A stretch of DNA of 64,000 bases. It comes from CBDCYS01 sp965224215. GTDB lineage: Bacteria > Acidobacteriota > Terriglobia > Bryobacterales > UBA6623. The stretch is taken from positions 62,001-126,000 of the forward strand of contig CBDCYS010000052.1 of NCBI GenBank assembly GCA_965224215.1, read 5' to 3'. Below, one piece after another: positions 17,823-26,296 of the stretch. Each line of letters starts with the position of its first letter. Position 1 is the first letter of the stretch. Under the pieces are notes generated by a model, which made no database searches, was not told the origin of the DNA, and saw only the letters and a program-made list of their open reading frames with translations. A program made the position numbers and the translations under genes.

Positions 17823-18845
17823 ATGGGACAAAAAGTACACCCCTACGGATTTCGGCTAGGCTACACGAAGCCATGGCGTTCGCGCTGGTTTGCGAAGCAG
17901 GGCTATGCCACGCTGCTGCACGAGGATCTCAAACTCAAGGACGATCTGCGGCGCAGGCTCAAGGCCGCGGGCGTCAGCTCTATCGAAATTGATCGCCCTG
18001 GCAATCGGCTGCGTATTACGATTCGAACGGCACGCCCTGGCATTATTATTGGCCGGCGAGGCTCCGAGATCGAGAAGCTCAAGCAAGAGTTACAAGATAG
18101 TACCAAGCGCGAAATCTATATCGATATTCAAGAAGTGCATCGCCCCGAGCTTGACGCTCAGCTCGTTTCCGAGTCGGTCGCATTGCAGATCGTCAAGCGT
18201 GTCGCCTTCCGGCGTGCGATGAGGAAATCGGTCGATTCGGCGCTTCGATTCGGCTGCAAGGGGATTAAGGTTTGGGTGGCAGGACGGCTCAACGGCAAGG
18301 AAATTGCCCGCAGTGAGTGGTACCTGCAGGGGCGTCTGCCATTGCAGACACTCCGGGCGGATATCGACTACGGCTTTTCAGAGGCTTTCACAACGTATGG
18401 CGTGATTGGTGTGAAGTGCTGGATTTATAAAGGCGACATTCTGGAACGCAAGGTGCTGGGGCGCACGTCGGGTGAAGTCGAAGAGCTTGAGCCGGCCCGG
18501 CGCCGTGAGGCACGAAGCGCGGCCGAAAGGGAACGCGATCGCGTCAGGACGACTCGCGCTACTGACCGCAGCCGCCAAGAAACGCCCGGAGCTGCTCCCG
18601 CGCCGCCAGCGGTTTCAGCGCCCGCGCCTGTTGTTGCCGCTGACGGCCCCGCGCCGATCCAGCCGCCGCTTGGGGGCGTTGCCGCCGAGACTGCACCCGC
18701 GGCTGAAATTGTCGCGCCGGCCGAGGTCGCTGCCGCGATAGAACCTGCCGCGACTGAAGCCCAGATTGAGCCAGCGGTGAAAGTAGACGAGGAGCCAGCG
18801 GTAGCCGCCGAAACGCCTGCCGCCAAGCCCGAGGATGCCGAATAG
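17823..18845 (+). CDS. rpsC: 30S ribosomal protein S3 with a long Ala/Pro-rich C-terminal extension
   Basis: 340 residues against the usual 210-240. The first 215 or so are ordinary S3: MGQKVHPYGFRLGYTKPWRS, the KH-domain G-x-x-G loop in RPGIIIGRRGSEIEKLKQEL, and FGCKGIKVWVAGRLNGKEIA with GVKCWIYKGDIL. Beyond that lies an Arg/Glu-rich helix and then about 90 residues made mostly of Ala, Pro, Glu and Val, predicted to be disordered. S3 lines the mRNA entry channel, so the tail would hang at the entry face. The extension shows no repeat unit or known domain. Confidence 0.95.
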   Translation: MGQKVHPYGFRLGYTKPWRSRWFAKQGYATLLHEDLKLKDDLRRRLKAAGVSSIEIDRPGNRLRITIRTARPGIIIGRRGSEIEKLKQELQDSTKREIYIDIQEVHRPELDAQLVSESVALQIVKRVAFRRAMRKSVDSALRFGCKGIKVWVAGRLNGKEIARSEWYLQGRLPLQTLRADIDYGFSEAFTTYGVIGVKCWIYKGDILERKVLGRTSGEVEELEPARRREARSAAERERDRVRTTRATDRSRQETPGAAPAPPAVSAPAPVVAADGPAPIQPPLGGVAAETAPAAEIVAPAEVAAAIEPAATEAQIEPAVKVDEEPAVAAETPAAKPEDAE

Positions 18846-18904
18846 GACAATTCGATTCGAGACGAACACTTGATGTCGAAAACAGACAAGCGAGGAACTG
18901 AACC

Positions 18905-19327
18905 ATGTTAATGCCCAAAAAGGTAAAGTTCCGCAAACAACAGCGCGGAAAGCGCCGCGGAAAAGCGTGGCGGGGCGCCTCTTTGTCGTTTGGCGACTAC
19001 GGGCTGAAGGCGATGGGGGTTGGCTGGGTAACCGACCGCGAGATCGAGGCCGCTCGTGTGGCGATGAATCGCCACATCAAACGCGGCGGCAAAATGTGGA
19101 TTCGAATATTTCCTGACAAGCCGATCACGAAGAAACCGCCGGAAACGCGCATGGGAAAGGGCAAAGGCGCGCCCGAGCAGTGGGTGGCTGTCGTCAAGCC
19201 TGGTCGCATGATGTTTGAGATGGAAGGGGTTCCCGAGGCGATGGCTAAGCGCGCGATGCAGCTGGCGGCTCAGAAGTTGAGTATTTCGACTCGCTTCGTC
19301 AGCCGCCATTCCGGAGGGCTGGTATGA
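18905..19327 (+). CDS. rplP: 50S ribosomal protein L16
   Basis: 140 residues. MLMPKKVKFRKQQRGKRRGK, FGDYGLKAMGVGWVTDREIE and RMGKGKGAPEQWVAVVKPGR are diagnostic. Sits by the A-site tRNA elbow. GAGGAACTGAACC precedes the ATG. Its stop overlaps the rpmC start. Confidence 0.97.
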   Translation: MLMPKKVKFRKQQRGKRRGKAWRGASLSFGDYGLKAMGVGWVTDREIEAARVAMNRHIKRGGKMWIRIFPDKPITKKPPETRMGKGKGAPEQWVAVVKPGRMMFEMEGVPEAMAKRAMQLAAQKLSISTRFVSRHSGGLV

Positions 19328-19536
19328 AGGCCGGTGAGATACGCGAACTTGGGGCCGACGAGCTGGAGTCCAAGCAGCGCGAGGCGAAAGAGCTAGTGTT
19401 TCGGCTTCGTTTCCAGATGAAGATGGGGCAAGCTGACAGCGTCAAGAAGTACCGCCTGGCCAGGAAGGATTTGGCTCGCCTGCTGACGGTGGAACGGCAG
19501 CGTGCCGCGGCGAGTGAAGCGGCAGGGCAGGAGTAA
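19324..19536 (+). CDS. rpmC: 50S ribosomal protein L29
   Basis: 70 residues, two long helices: MKAGEIRELGADELESKQRE, ELVFRLRFQMKMGQ and KKYRLARKDLARLLTVERQR. Overlaps rplP by 4 bases (ATGA), so likely translationally coupled. Neighbours L23 at the tunnel exit. Confidence 0.95.
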   Translation: MKAGEIRELGADELESKQREAKELVFRLRFQMKMGQADSVKKYRLARKDLARLLTVERQRAAASEAAGQE

Positions 19537-19542
19537 GAGGGG

Positions 19543-19872
19543 ATGGCGGTGTCTGAGCAAGCAGCGACGCACGGGAATCAGAAGGTGGGCATTGTGGTGT
19601 CCGCGAAGATGGCGAAAACCATCGTGGTCGAGGTGAAGCGCAAAGTGGCGCACCCCTTGTACCGGCGAATCGTTACGCGCAAGAGTAAGTTCTACGCTCA
19701 CGACGAGAAGGGGCTGGCTCAGGTCGGGGATCAGGTGTCGATCGTGGAATGCCGTCCGATCAGTAAGCTGAAGCGATGGCGGCTGACGGAAGTGATTTGG
19801 AAGCCGCAGCGAGCTGGCGCTGATGAGCCCGCCGCAACGAAGCCCTCAAATAGCAAAGGAAGTGCAAAGTAA
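19543..19872 (+). CDS. rpsQ: 30S ribosomal protein S17
   Basis: 109 residues, about 20 more than usual, with short additions at both ends. The OB-fold core is clear: VGIVVSAKMAKTIVVEVKRK, HPLYRRIVTRKSKFYAHDE and VSIVECRPISKLKRWRL. The Ser/Lys-rich C-terminal tail is not conserved. Its stop TAA shares a base with the rplN ATG. Confidence 0.95.
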   Translation: MAVSEQAATHGNQKVGIVVSAKMAKTIVVEVKRKVAHPLYRRIVTRKSKFYAHDEKGLAQVGDQVSIVECRPISKLKRWRLTEVIWKPQRAGADEPAATKPSNSKGSAK

Positions 19873-20240
19873 TGATTGGTTCGCGCACACGGCTTGAAGT
19901 CGCGGATAATTCCGGTGCGCGGCGTTTGCGCTGTATTCTCCCGCGTGGCGGTGATGTGGGCTCGAAGGCCGGCCTCGGCGATGTCGTGACAGCTTCGGTT
20001 CAGGAGGCCACTCCCGACTCGGCAGTCAAGAAAGGCCAGGTCGTTCGCGCCGTGATTGTGAGGACCCGCAAGGAGACGCGGCGCCGGGATGGCACCTATA
20101 TCCGGTTTGACACGAACGCGGCTGTTCTTGTCTCGGACCTGGGCGAGCCGGTTGGCACGCGCGTTTTCGGTCCGGTGGCCCGCGAGCTCAGAGATAAGAG
20201 ATTCATGAAAATTGTCTCGCTGGCGCCGGAAGTTCTTTAG
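19872..20240 (+). CDS. rplN: 50S ribosomal protein L14
   Basis: 122 residues, normal length. MIGSRTRLEVADNSGARRLR, GDVVTASVQEATPDSAVKKG and GTRVFGPVARELRDKRFMKI are diagnostic; the protein forms intersubunit bridges. First gene of the spc block. Confidence 0.96.
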   Translation: MIGSRTRLEVADNSGARRLRCILPRGGDVGSKAGLGDVVTASVQEATPDSAVKKGQVVRAVIVRTRKETRRRDGTYIRFDTNAAVLVSDLGEPVGTRVFGPVARELRDKRFMKIVSLAPEVL

Positions 20241-20345
20241 CAAGATCGAATGATTGTAGGAACGGCGAATGGCATAGCAAGATCGATTGACTTAGCAAGC
20301 TCGAATGACAGGAAGTAACGTATTCAGAGAAGTAACGTATTCAGA
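20238..20345 (+). repeat. Two repeat families in the rplN-rplX spacer
   Basis: The 120-bp spacer holds three related 16-mers of the form TAGCAAGATCGAATGA (20238-20253, 20275-20290, 20293-20308), the first beginning at the rplN stop codon, and a perfect tandem 17-mer GAAGTAACGTATTCAGA (20312-20328 and 20329-20345). The second copy brings a purine-rich stretch close to the rplX start. Confidence 0.88.
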
Positions 20346-20359
20346 AGTGATGCACACAA

Positions 20360-20686
20360 ATGGTTAAGACAAGCATTCGCAGGGAAGATACGGTTGAGGT
20401 GATCGCCGGACGTGACAAAGGCAAGCAAGGCCGCGTCCTCGAGGTGAACCGCAACACAGGCCGGTTGCTGGTCGAACACGTGATGATGGTGAAAAAACAC
20501 GTGCGGCCCAATCCGCAGAAACAAATCAAAGGTGGCATCGCTGAAAGCGAATCCACGATTGCTATCTCCAACGTGTTGCTGGTCTGCCCCAGTTGCGGGG
20601 CGGTTCGCACGGGCACGCATATTGAGGATGACGGAAGACGAACCAGGGTTTGCGGAAAGTGCGGCAGCCCGATCGATAAGAAATAG
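20360..20686 (+). CDS. rplX: 50S ribosomal protein L24
   Basis: 108 residues. The KOW motif DTVEVIAGRDKGKQGRVLEV is followed by HVRPNPQKQIKGGIAESE. The C-terminal part carries two Cys pairs (CPSCG and CGKCG), so this form may bind zinc. Initiates 50S assembly. Confidence 0.96.
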   Translation: MVKTSIRREDTVEVIAGRDKGKQGRVLEVNRNTGRLLVEHVMMVKKHVRPNPQKQIKGGIAESESTIAISNVLLVCPSCGAVRTGTHIEDDGRRTRVCGKCGSPIDKK

Positions 20687-20770
20687 CCAGGCCAGAGGCG
20701 GCGAACTTGCGATTCGGCAAGTCGGCGGGTTGGAGACAGGCCGGGGTGGCACGAACCGGCTGAGCGAAAA

Positions 20771-21316
20771 ATGACACCGCGGTTGAAAGAGAAATATCAA
20801 AACGAGGTTCGCCCGGCTCTTCAGAAAGAGTTCGGCTACCCGAGCCCGATGGCGATCCCCAAGATCGTCTCGATCAAGCTCAATATTGGCATGGGCGAGG
20901 CTGTGCAGAACGCGCGGCTGCTGGACGGCGCCGTAGCCGAGCTGGCCCAGATTAGCGGGCAGAAGCCGGTGATTACCAAGGCCAAGAAATCGATTGCGGC
21001 TTTCAAGCTGCGAGAAGGGGTCCCTATCGGAGTGACGGTGACGCTGCGAGGGGATCGTATGTATGAGTTTCTCGACCGTCTTATCGGCATTGCCCTTCCG
21101 CGTGTCAGGGACTTTCGGGGCATCCCGACAAAGTCTTTCGACGGGCGTGGCAACTATACGGTGGGGTTGCGCGAGTTGCTGGTTTTTCCCGAACTGGAGT
21201 ACTCGAAGGTGGAGCACGTGAAGGGAATGAATGTGACCCTGGTGACAACCGCGAGAGCGGACCAGGAGGGACTGTCGCTGCTACGATTGATGGGGATGCC
21301 CTTCCGCACTTCTTAG
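20771..21316 (+). CDS. rplE: 50S ribosomal protein L5
   Basis: 181 residues. PRLKEKYQNEVRPALQKEFG, SIKLNIGMGEAVQNARLLDG and RVRDFRGIPTKSFDGRGNYT identify L5, which binds 5S rRNA and the P-site tRNA. Normal length. Confidence 0.97.
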   Translation: MTPRLKEKYQNEVRPALQKEFGYPSPMAIPKIVSIKLNIGMGEAVQNARLLDGAVAELAQISGQKPVITKAKKSIAAFKLREGVPIGVTVTLRGDRMYEFLDRLIGIALPRVRDFRGIPTKSFDGRGNYTVGLRELLVFPELEYSKVEHVKGMNVTLVTTARADQEGLSLLRLMGMPFRTS

Positions 21317-21369
21317 GGCGGGTTGGAGAAATTTGCCGAGAGCTTTGCTCGGAGCATGGTTTGTGAGCT

Positions 21370-21555
21370 ATGGCGAGAATTGCAAAGATTGTCAGGGAGC
21401 TGAAGAAGCCGAAATTCAAGGTTCGGCTTCGTAACCGCTGTTTGCGATGCGGGCGCCCCCGCGGCTATATCAGGAAGTTTAAGCTTTGCCGGATCTGTTT
21501 CCGGGATCTCGCGTTGCTCGGCGAGTTACCTGGCGTGACCAAGAGTAGTTGGTAG
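21370..21555 (+). CDS. rpsN: 30S ribosomal protein S14, zinc-binding type
   Basis: 61 residues, the short zinc-ribbon form of S14. Cysteines CLRC and CRIC (residues about 24-27 and 40-43) supply the four ligands, with RPRGYIRKFK between them. MARIAKIVRELKKPKFKVR is the expected start. Confidence 0.96.
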   Translation: MARIAKIVRELKKPKFKVRLRNRCLRCGRPRGYIRKFKLCRICFRDLALLGELPGVTKSSW

Positions 21556-21582
21556 ATCAGGTCCGTTACAGAGGAATGAATA

Positions 21583-21978
21583 ATGCTAACTGATCCAATT
21601 GCCGACATGCTGACCAGGATTCGCAACGCGTTTGGCGCTCGGCATAACAAGGTCAAGATTCCCGCTTCGAAGGTCAAAATAGAGATTGTGCGGATACTCA
21701 AGCAAGAAGGGTATATCGCCAACTACCGTGTTGCTGAAGAGGGTCACGTGAGGACGATCAAGGTCTACTTGCGGTACAATCCCGACCAATCGCCGATCGC
21801 AACCCGCATCGATAGGGTCTCAAAGTGTGGGCGACGTGTTTACACGAGTTCAAACAAGATCCCGAGGGTTATCGGGGGGATGGGTATCAATATCCTCACC
21901 ACCTCCAAGGGAGTGATGACCGGTAAACAGGCGCGCGCCGCGGGAGTCGGCGGGGAGATTCTCTGTAACATCCAGTAG
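21583..21978 (+). CDS. rpsH: 30S ribosomal protein S8
   Basis: 131 residues. MLTDPIADMLTRIRNAFGAR and the C-terminal block GINILTTSKGVMTGKQARAA are diagnostic. A primary 16S-binding protein; in E. coli it represses the spc operon, but no target hairpin was identified here. Confidence 0.97.
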   Translation: MLTDPIADMLTRIRNAFGARHNKVKIPASKVKIEIVRILKQEGYIANYRVAEEGHVRTIKVYLRYNPDQSPIATRIDRVSKCGRRVYTSSNKIPRVIGGMGINILTTSKGVMTGKQARAAGVGGEILCNIQ

Positions 21979-22024
21979 TGGTGGGCCAGAAGTGGTGGGC
22001 GGAGTAGCAGGCCAGTAGACGTCT

Positions 22025-22573
22025 ATGTCGAGAATTGGAAACAAGCCGATTTCGCTACCCGCCGGGGCGAAGGTCACGATCAAGGAAGGTCAACTAGAGG
22101 TCCAAGGACCGAAGGGTGTGTTGACCTCTCCGATTCCGCGGGGAATCGAGTTCAAGCTGGAGGACGGCACGCTGACCGCGACCCGGGCAAGCAATAAGTA
22201 CGCCGCGCTGCATGGGCTGGCGCGCAGCTTGGCGGACAATGCCCTGGCCGGCGTGACGAGCGGATTCACGAAACGTCTGGAGATTGTTGGGATCGGCTAC
22301 CGGGCTCAGGTCATCGGAAGGGTCGTGGTTTTTGCGTTGGGTTATTCGCATTCGATCGAGCTGCTGATGCCGGAAGGAATTGAAATCCAGGTTGAGAAAG
22401 CGGTCAGCAACACCACGCCCATTTCGGTCTCTGGAATCGATAAGCAGCTGGTTGGTCAGACAGCGGCCAAGATTCGGGCGCTGCGGCCGCCGGATCCTTA
22501 CAAGAACAAGGGTGTACGCTACGCCGGTGAGATTCTGCGCAAGAAGGAAGGCAAAACCGGAGCCGCCACCTAG
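22025..22573 (+). CDS. rplF: 50S ribosomal protein L6
   Basis: 182 residues. MSRIGNKPISLPAGAKVTIK, VSGIDKQLVGQTAAKIRALR and PDPYKNKGVRYAGE are diagnostic; two similar domains as expected. Near the GTPase-associated region. Confidence 0.97.
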   Translation: MSRIGNKPISLPAGAKVTIKEGQLEVQGPKGVLTSPIPRGIEFKLEDGTLTATRASNKYAALHGLARSLADNALAGVTSGFTKRLEIVGIGYRAQVIGRVVVFALGYSHSIELLMPEGIEIQVEKAVSNTTPISVSGIDKQLVGQTAAKIRALRPPDPYKNKGVRYAGEILRKKEGKTGAAT

Positions 22574-22665
22574 TCGGAGAGCGGGTAGGGATCGTTTTTC
22601 AATGGCCGGGCGCGGATTGGCTCCTGGCTATCGATTGGGCGTCAGCGTGAGTTCGGGGTAAACAG

Positions 22666-23028
22666 ATGTATAGTCCTCCATCGAGACAAAAACGGCGGCT
22701 GACAATTCACCGCCGGATACGCAAGAAGTTAGCTGGTTCGGCCGGGACACCCCGGTTGGCCGTGTATCGGTCGCTCAAGCACGTCTATGTGCAGTTGATT
22801 GACGACGCGGCGGGAAAAACCATCGCGTCAGCGAGCACGCTGGACAAAGACTCCGGGGTCAAATCAGGCGGCAATATCGCCGCTGGTACGGATGTGGGTA
22901 AGCGGATTGCCGAGCGCGCCGCGAAAGTAGGCATCAAGAACGTAGTCTTCGACCGAGGCGGGCATCTTTATCACGGCCGGGTCAAGGCACTGGCGGAGTC
23001 GGCCCGTAAGGGCGGGCTGGAATTTTAG
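22666..23028 (+). CDS. rplR: 50S ribosomal protein L18
   Basis: 120 residues. RRLTIHRRIRKKLAGSAGTP, RLAVYRSLKHVYVQLIDD and NVVFDRGGHLYHGRVKALAE are the family core; binds 5S rRNA with L5. Confidence 0.96.
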   Translation: MYSPPSRQKRRLTIHRRIRKKLAGSAGTPRLAVYRSLKHVYVQLIDDAAGKTIASASTLDKDSGVKSGGNIAAGTDVGKRIAERAAKVGIKNVVFDRGGHLYHGRVKALAESARKGGLEF

Positions 23029-23058
23029 GCAAGAGCGGCATTTAGCGAAAGCGAGTCC

Positions 23059-23565
23059 ATGAGCGATACGTCAAGAGTGAATCCTGCGGAATTGAACCTG
23101 AAAGATCAGGTTGTCAATATCAACCGCGTTACCAAAGTGGTCAAAGGCGGCAAGAACCTGAGTTTCACTGCCCTGGTTGTTGTTGGTGATCCGGAGCGGC
23201 ATGTTGTCGGCTTCGCCAGCGGCAAAGCCAAGGAAGTGCCCGCGGCGATCCGTAAGGCGATCGAGAAAGCAAAGAAGAGACTCGTCAGGGTGAATGTCCT
23301 CGGCCATACGATTCCGCACGAAGTGCTCGGCATTTTCGGCGCCGGCCGTGTGCTACTCAAGCCGGCTCGAGCCGGGAAGGGGACGATCGCCGGAGGCGCG
23401 GTGCGAGCGGTCGTTGAGGCTGCCGGCATCCAAAACATTCTGACCAAATCGATCGGTTCAAAGAATCCGCACAACGTGATTAGGGCGACCTTCCAGGCGC
23501 TGGGGCAGCTTCGAGATAAGAATGAGGTTGCTGCCATGCGCGGGATTGATCCGCAGACTATGTAG
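23059..23565 (+). CDS. rpsE: 30S ribosomal protein S5
   Basis: 168 residues. VVNINRVTKVVKGGKNLSFT, VVGFASGKAKEVPAAIRKAI and GGAVRAVVEAAGIQNILTKS identify S5, which helps secure decoding accuracy and mRNA unwinding. Normal length. Confidence 0.97.
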   Translation: MSDTSRVNPAELNLKDQVVNINRVTKVVKGGKNLSFTALVVVGDPERHVVGFASGKAKEVPAAIRKAIEKAKKRLVRVNVLGHTIPHEVLGIFGAGRVLLKPARAGKGTIAGGAVRAVVEAAGIQNILTKSIGSKNPHNVIRATFQALGQLRDKNEVAAMRGIDPQTM

Positions 23566-23578
23566 CCGGGGGAGAAGA

Positions 23579-23758
23579 ATGCCGGGCACACTGAAAATAC
23601 GATTAATCAAAAGCCCAATCGGCTCTCCCCAGAAGCTGAAAAAGGTCGTGAAGGGACTGGCTTTGCGCCGCATCAATCAGACCGTGGTGCGGCCTGACGA
23701 TGACGCCACGCACGGTATGATCAACCAGATTCCTCACTTGGTGGAAGTAACGAAATGA
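23579..23758 (+). CDS. rpmD: 50S ribosomal protein L30
   Basis: 59 residues. The real start is the ATG at 23579 (MPGTLKIRLIKSPIGSPQKL) behind GGGGGAGAAG; upstream in-frame codons belong to rpsE sequence. VVKGLALRRINQTVVRPDD and the C-terminal INQIPHLVEV are typical. Overlaps rplO by 4 bases. Confidence 0.95.
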   Translation: MPGTLKIRLIKSPIGSPQKLKKVVKGLALRRINQTVVRPDDDATHGMINQIPHLVEVTK

Positions 23759-24198
23759 ACCTGAGTGAATTGCATCCCCCGAAGGGGCAGAATCATCGCC
23801 GCAAGCGAGTTGGGCGGGGTTTCGGTTCCGGGCTCGGGAAGACTTCGGGCCGCGGTGAGAAGGGTCAGAAATCGCGCACTGGTTACTCCAGCAAGCGCGG
23901 GTTTGAGGGCGGCCAGATGCCGCTCGTGCGGCGCGTGCCAAAGCGCGGTTTCCATAATATATTTCGGAAAGAATTTGCCATCGTCAACGTGGGACAGCTT
24001 GGCAAGCTCGAAGGCGACACTTTCGATGCAGACACTTTGCGCCAAAAGGGGATGCTCAAGAAGCTGGGGGAGGGTCTCAAGGTCCTCGGCGACGGCGAGC
24101 TTTCCAGGGCAATCACGGTGACCGCGCATCGTGTTTCGAAATCCGCGCGTGAGAAGATCGAAGCGGCCGGCGGCAAGGTGGAATTAGTCGTTCAATGA
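23755..24198 (+). CDS. rplO: 50S ribosomal protein L15
   Basis: 147 residues. The basic glycine-rich arm KRVGRGFGSGLGKTSGRGEK, then GFEGGQMPLVRRVPKRGF, is diagnostic. Overlaps rpmD at one end and secY at the other, both by ATGA, so the three are likely coupled. Confidence 0.96.
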   Translation: MNLSELHPPKGQNHRRKRVGRGFGSGLGKTSGRGEKGQKSRTGYSSKRGFEGGQMPLVRRVPKRGFHNIFRKEFAIVNVGQLGKLEGDTFDADTLRQKGMLKKLGEGLKVLGDGELSRAITVTAHRVSKSAREKIEAAGGKVELVVQ

Positions 24199-25576
24199 AG
24201 CTTGTCGATACCATCGTTAACGTCTTCCGGATCCCGGATTTGCGCCGCCGCGTGCTTTTCACGCTGTCGATGCTGGCGGTCTATCGCATTGGCGGGCATA
24301 TTCCCACTCCTGGCGTTAATACGGAAGAGTTGCAGCGCCTGTTCCAGCAGGCCGAAGGCACCGCGCTCGGGTTCATGGATTTGTTTTCCGGTGGGCAGCT
24401 CAGTCAGCTGACGATCTTCGCTCTGGGGATCATGCCCTATATCACGGCGTCGATCATCTTGCAGTTGCTGACGATTGTGATCCCGACGCTGGCAAAGCTT
24501 CAAAGGAAGGTGAGCTCGGCCGCCGCAAGATCACGCAGTGGACGCGCTATTTGACGATCGGGCTCAGCATCATCCAAGGCTCGGGCATCTCCTTCATGTT
24601 GCAGCGTAGCGGGCTGGGCGAGGCGGGTTTCGGCTTTGTCTTGATGACGGTGCTGACATTGACCACCGGCACTGCTTTCATTATGTGGCTGGGCGAGCAG
24701 ATTAGCGACCGGGGTATCGGCAACGGCATGTCGCTGATCATCTTCGCGGGTATTGTCGTCGGCTTGCCAAGCGCTATCAGGAACATCTACGAGAACGTAT
24801 TCGTGACGCGCCAATGGAATATGGCGCAACTGGCTCTGATCCTGGTCATGATGGTTGTCGTCGTAGCGTTTATCGTGCTGGTTGAGCGTGGCGAGCGCCG
24901 CATCCCGGTGCAGTATGCGCGGCGCGTTGTAGGACGCCGCGTGATGGGAGGGCAGTCGACACATCTGCCTCTCAAGGTAAACTCGGGCGGGGTGATCCCG
25001 GTGATCTTCGCCTCTTCGATGCTGGCCTTTCCCCAGACTCTGACGCTGGTGTTTCAGGACAGCCCCTATTTAACGAATCTGCTGTCGACTGTTGCCTATG
25101 GCGAGCCGTTGTATGAGCTGCTCTACGTCGGGCTGATTGTCTTCTTCTGCTTCTTTTACGTGTCCATCATTTTCAACCCAACCGAAGTCGCCGACAACAT
25201 GAGGAAGTATGGCGGTTTCGTGCCGGGAATCCGCTCAGGTAAGCCGACCGCTGACCATATTAACGCAATACTGACCAAGATCACGATGGTGGGTGGCCTG
25301 TACTTGGCCTTGATTTCGGTGATTCCGGATTTGATGATCGCTGGGGCCAGAGTGCATCACTTGCCGTTGATTGGCAATTGGGCCGACACGGCGTTTCCGC
25401 GCTGGATTCTTGAGGGCTTGAACGTCAACTTTTACTTTGGCGGAACGTCACTGCTGATCGTTGTCGGCGTCGCCATGGATACAGTGAACCAGATCGAAGC
25501 ACAGTTGGTAATGCGGCACTATGAAGGCTTTACTCCGCGTGCCGGAAGAATTCGCGGGAGGCGGTCGTTCGCCTAG
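24195..25576 (+). CDS. secY: Preprotein translocase subunit SecY, one-base frameshift in the sequence
   Basis: Ten-helix channel of the Sec translocon, about 460 residues when repaired. The first phase covers the N-terminus to SIILQLLTIVIPTLAKLQ (helices 1-2); the second resumes with YLTIGLSIIQGSGISFMLQ and continues through GIGNGMSLIIFAGIVVG to RRSFA at 25576. The phases join if the AAA at 24502-24504 is read as AAAA, giving Lys-Glu-Gly-Glu-Leu-Gly-Arg-Arg-Lys as in other SecY proteins. SecY is essential and single-copy in most bacteria, so a sequencing or assembly error is more likely than a real mutation. Overlaps rplO by 4 bases. Confidence 0.9.
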
Positions 25577-25621
25577 TCAGGCCACTCGGCGCGAAATAGG
25601 TTGGATTCGAGAAGCGCCAGT

Positions 25622-26296
25622 ATGAGTGCTGTGGACGCGGACGGAATCGGAGCCGTTATTCTGTTTGGCCCGCCTGGAGCGGGCAAAGGAACGCAGGCGA
25701 AGAAAATAGCAAAACAATACGGGATTCCGCAGATCTCAACGGGCGACATGATTCGCGATGAGATCCGGCAGGGAACTGAGCTAGGTCAAAAGGCGAGAGA
25801 GGAAATCGCGGCCGGACGTTTTGTCGACGACGAAATGGTGAATGGGCTGGCGGATTTTAGACTGCGACAAGATGATTGCCGGCACGGATTCTTATTGGAC
25901 GGATATCCGAGAACCGCGGGACAGGCGGCGAAGATCGACGGTTTGATGGGATCGCTGGGCCAGCGGCCGACGGTGATCGAGATTAAGATTGGCTATAATG
26001 AACTTATTCAGCGAATCACCGGTCGGCGACTCTGCCCGAAGTGCGGGGCCATCTACAACATTCACACGCATCCGCCTAAGAGTACTGACGCCTGTGATGT
26101 CTGTCAGGCGCATTTGGTCGTGCGAACAGACGATCGTGAGGAAGTCATCGGCGAACGTCTATTGGCCTACGAGCGTCAGACCTTGCCGGTTTTCGAAGTG
26201 TTCCGGGATAAGGGTGAGCGGATTCATTCGATCGACGGTACCATGGCCGAAGACGAGATTTCGGCGCAAATTTTTGAGCTTTTGAAACGCGGATGA
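25622..26296 (+). CDS. adk: Adenylate kinase, zinc-type lid
   Basis: 224 residues from ATG 25622. The P-loop FGPPGAGKGTQAKKIAKQY, the AMP-binding ISTGDMIRDEIRQGT, GFLLDGYPRTAGQA and a lid with CPKC...CDVC (four Cys, zinc form) are all visible. It makes two ADP from ATP and AMP. Placed after secY as in many bacteria; the map start overlaps its stop. The alternative in-frame start at 25601 is a poor TTG. Confidence 0.95.
   Translation: MSAVDADGIGAVILFGPPGAGKGTQAKKIAKQYGIPQISTGDMIRDEIRQGTELGQKAREEIAAGRFVDDEMVNGLADFRLRQDDCRHGFLLDGYPRTAGQAAKIDGLMGSLGQRPTVIEIKIGYNELIQRITGRRLCPKCGAIYNIHTHPPKSTDACDVCQAHLVVRTDDREEVIGERLLAYERQTLPVFEVFRDKGERIHSIDGTMAEDEISAQIFELLKRG

Noticed and set aside
24500..24560. 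Programmed frameshift in secY
   Set aside because: secY is not known to use frameshifting, the site CAAAGG is a weak slip site, and a single missing A restores the family sequence exactly.
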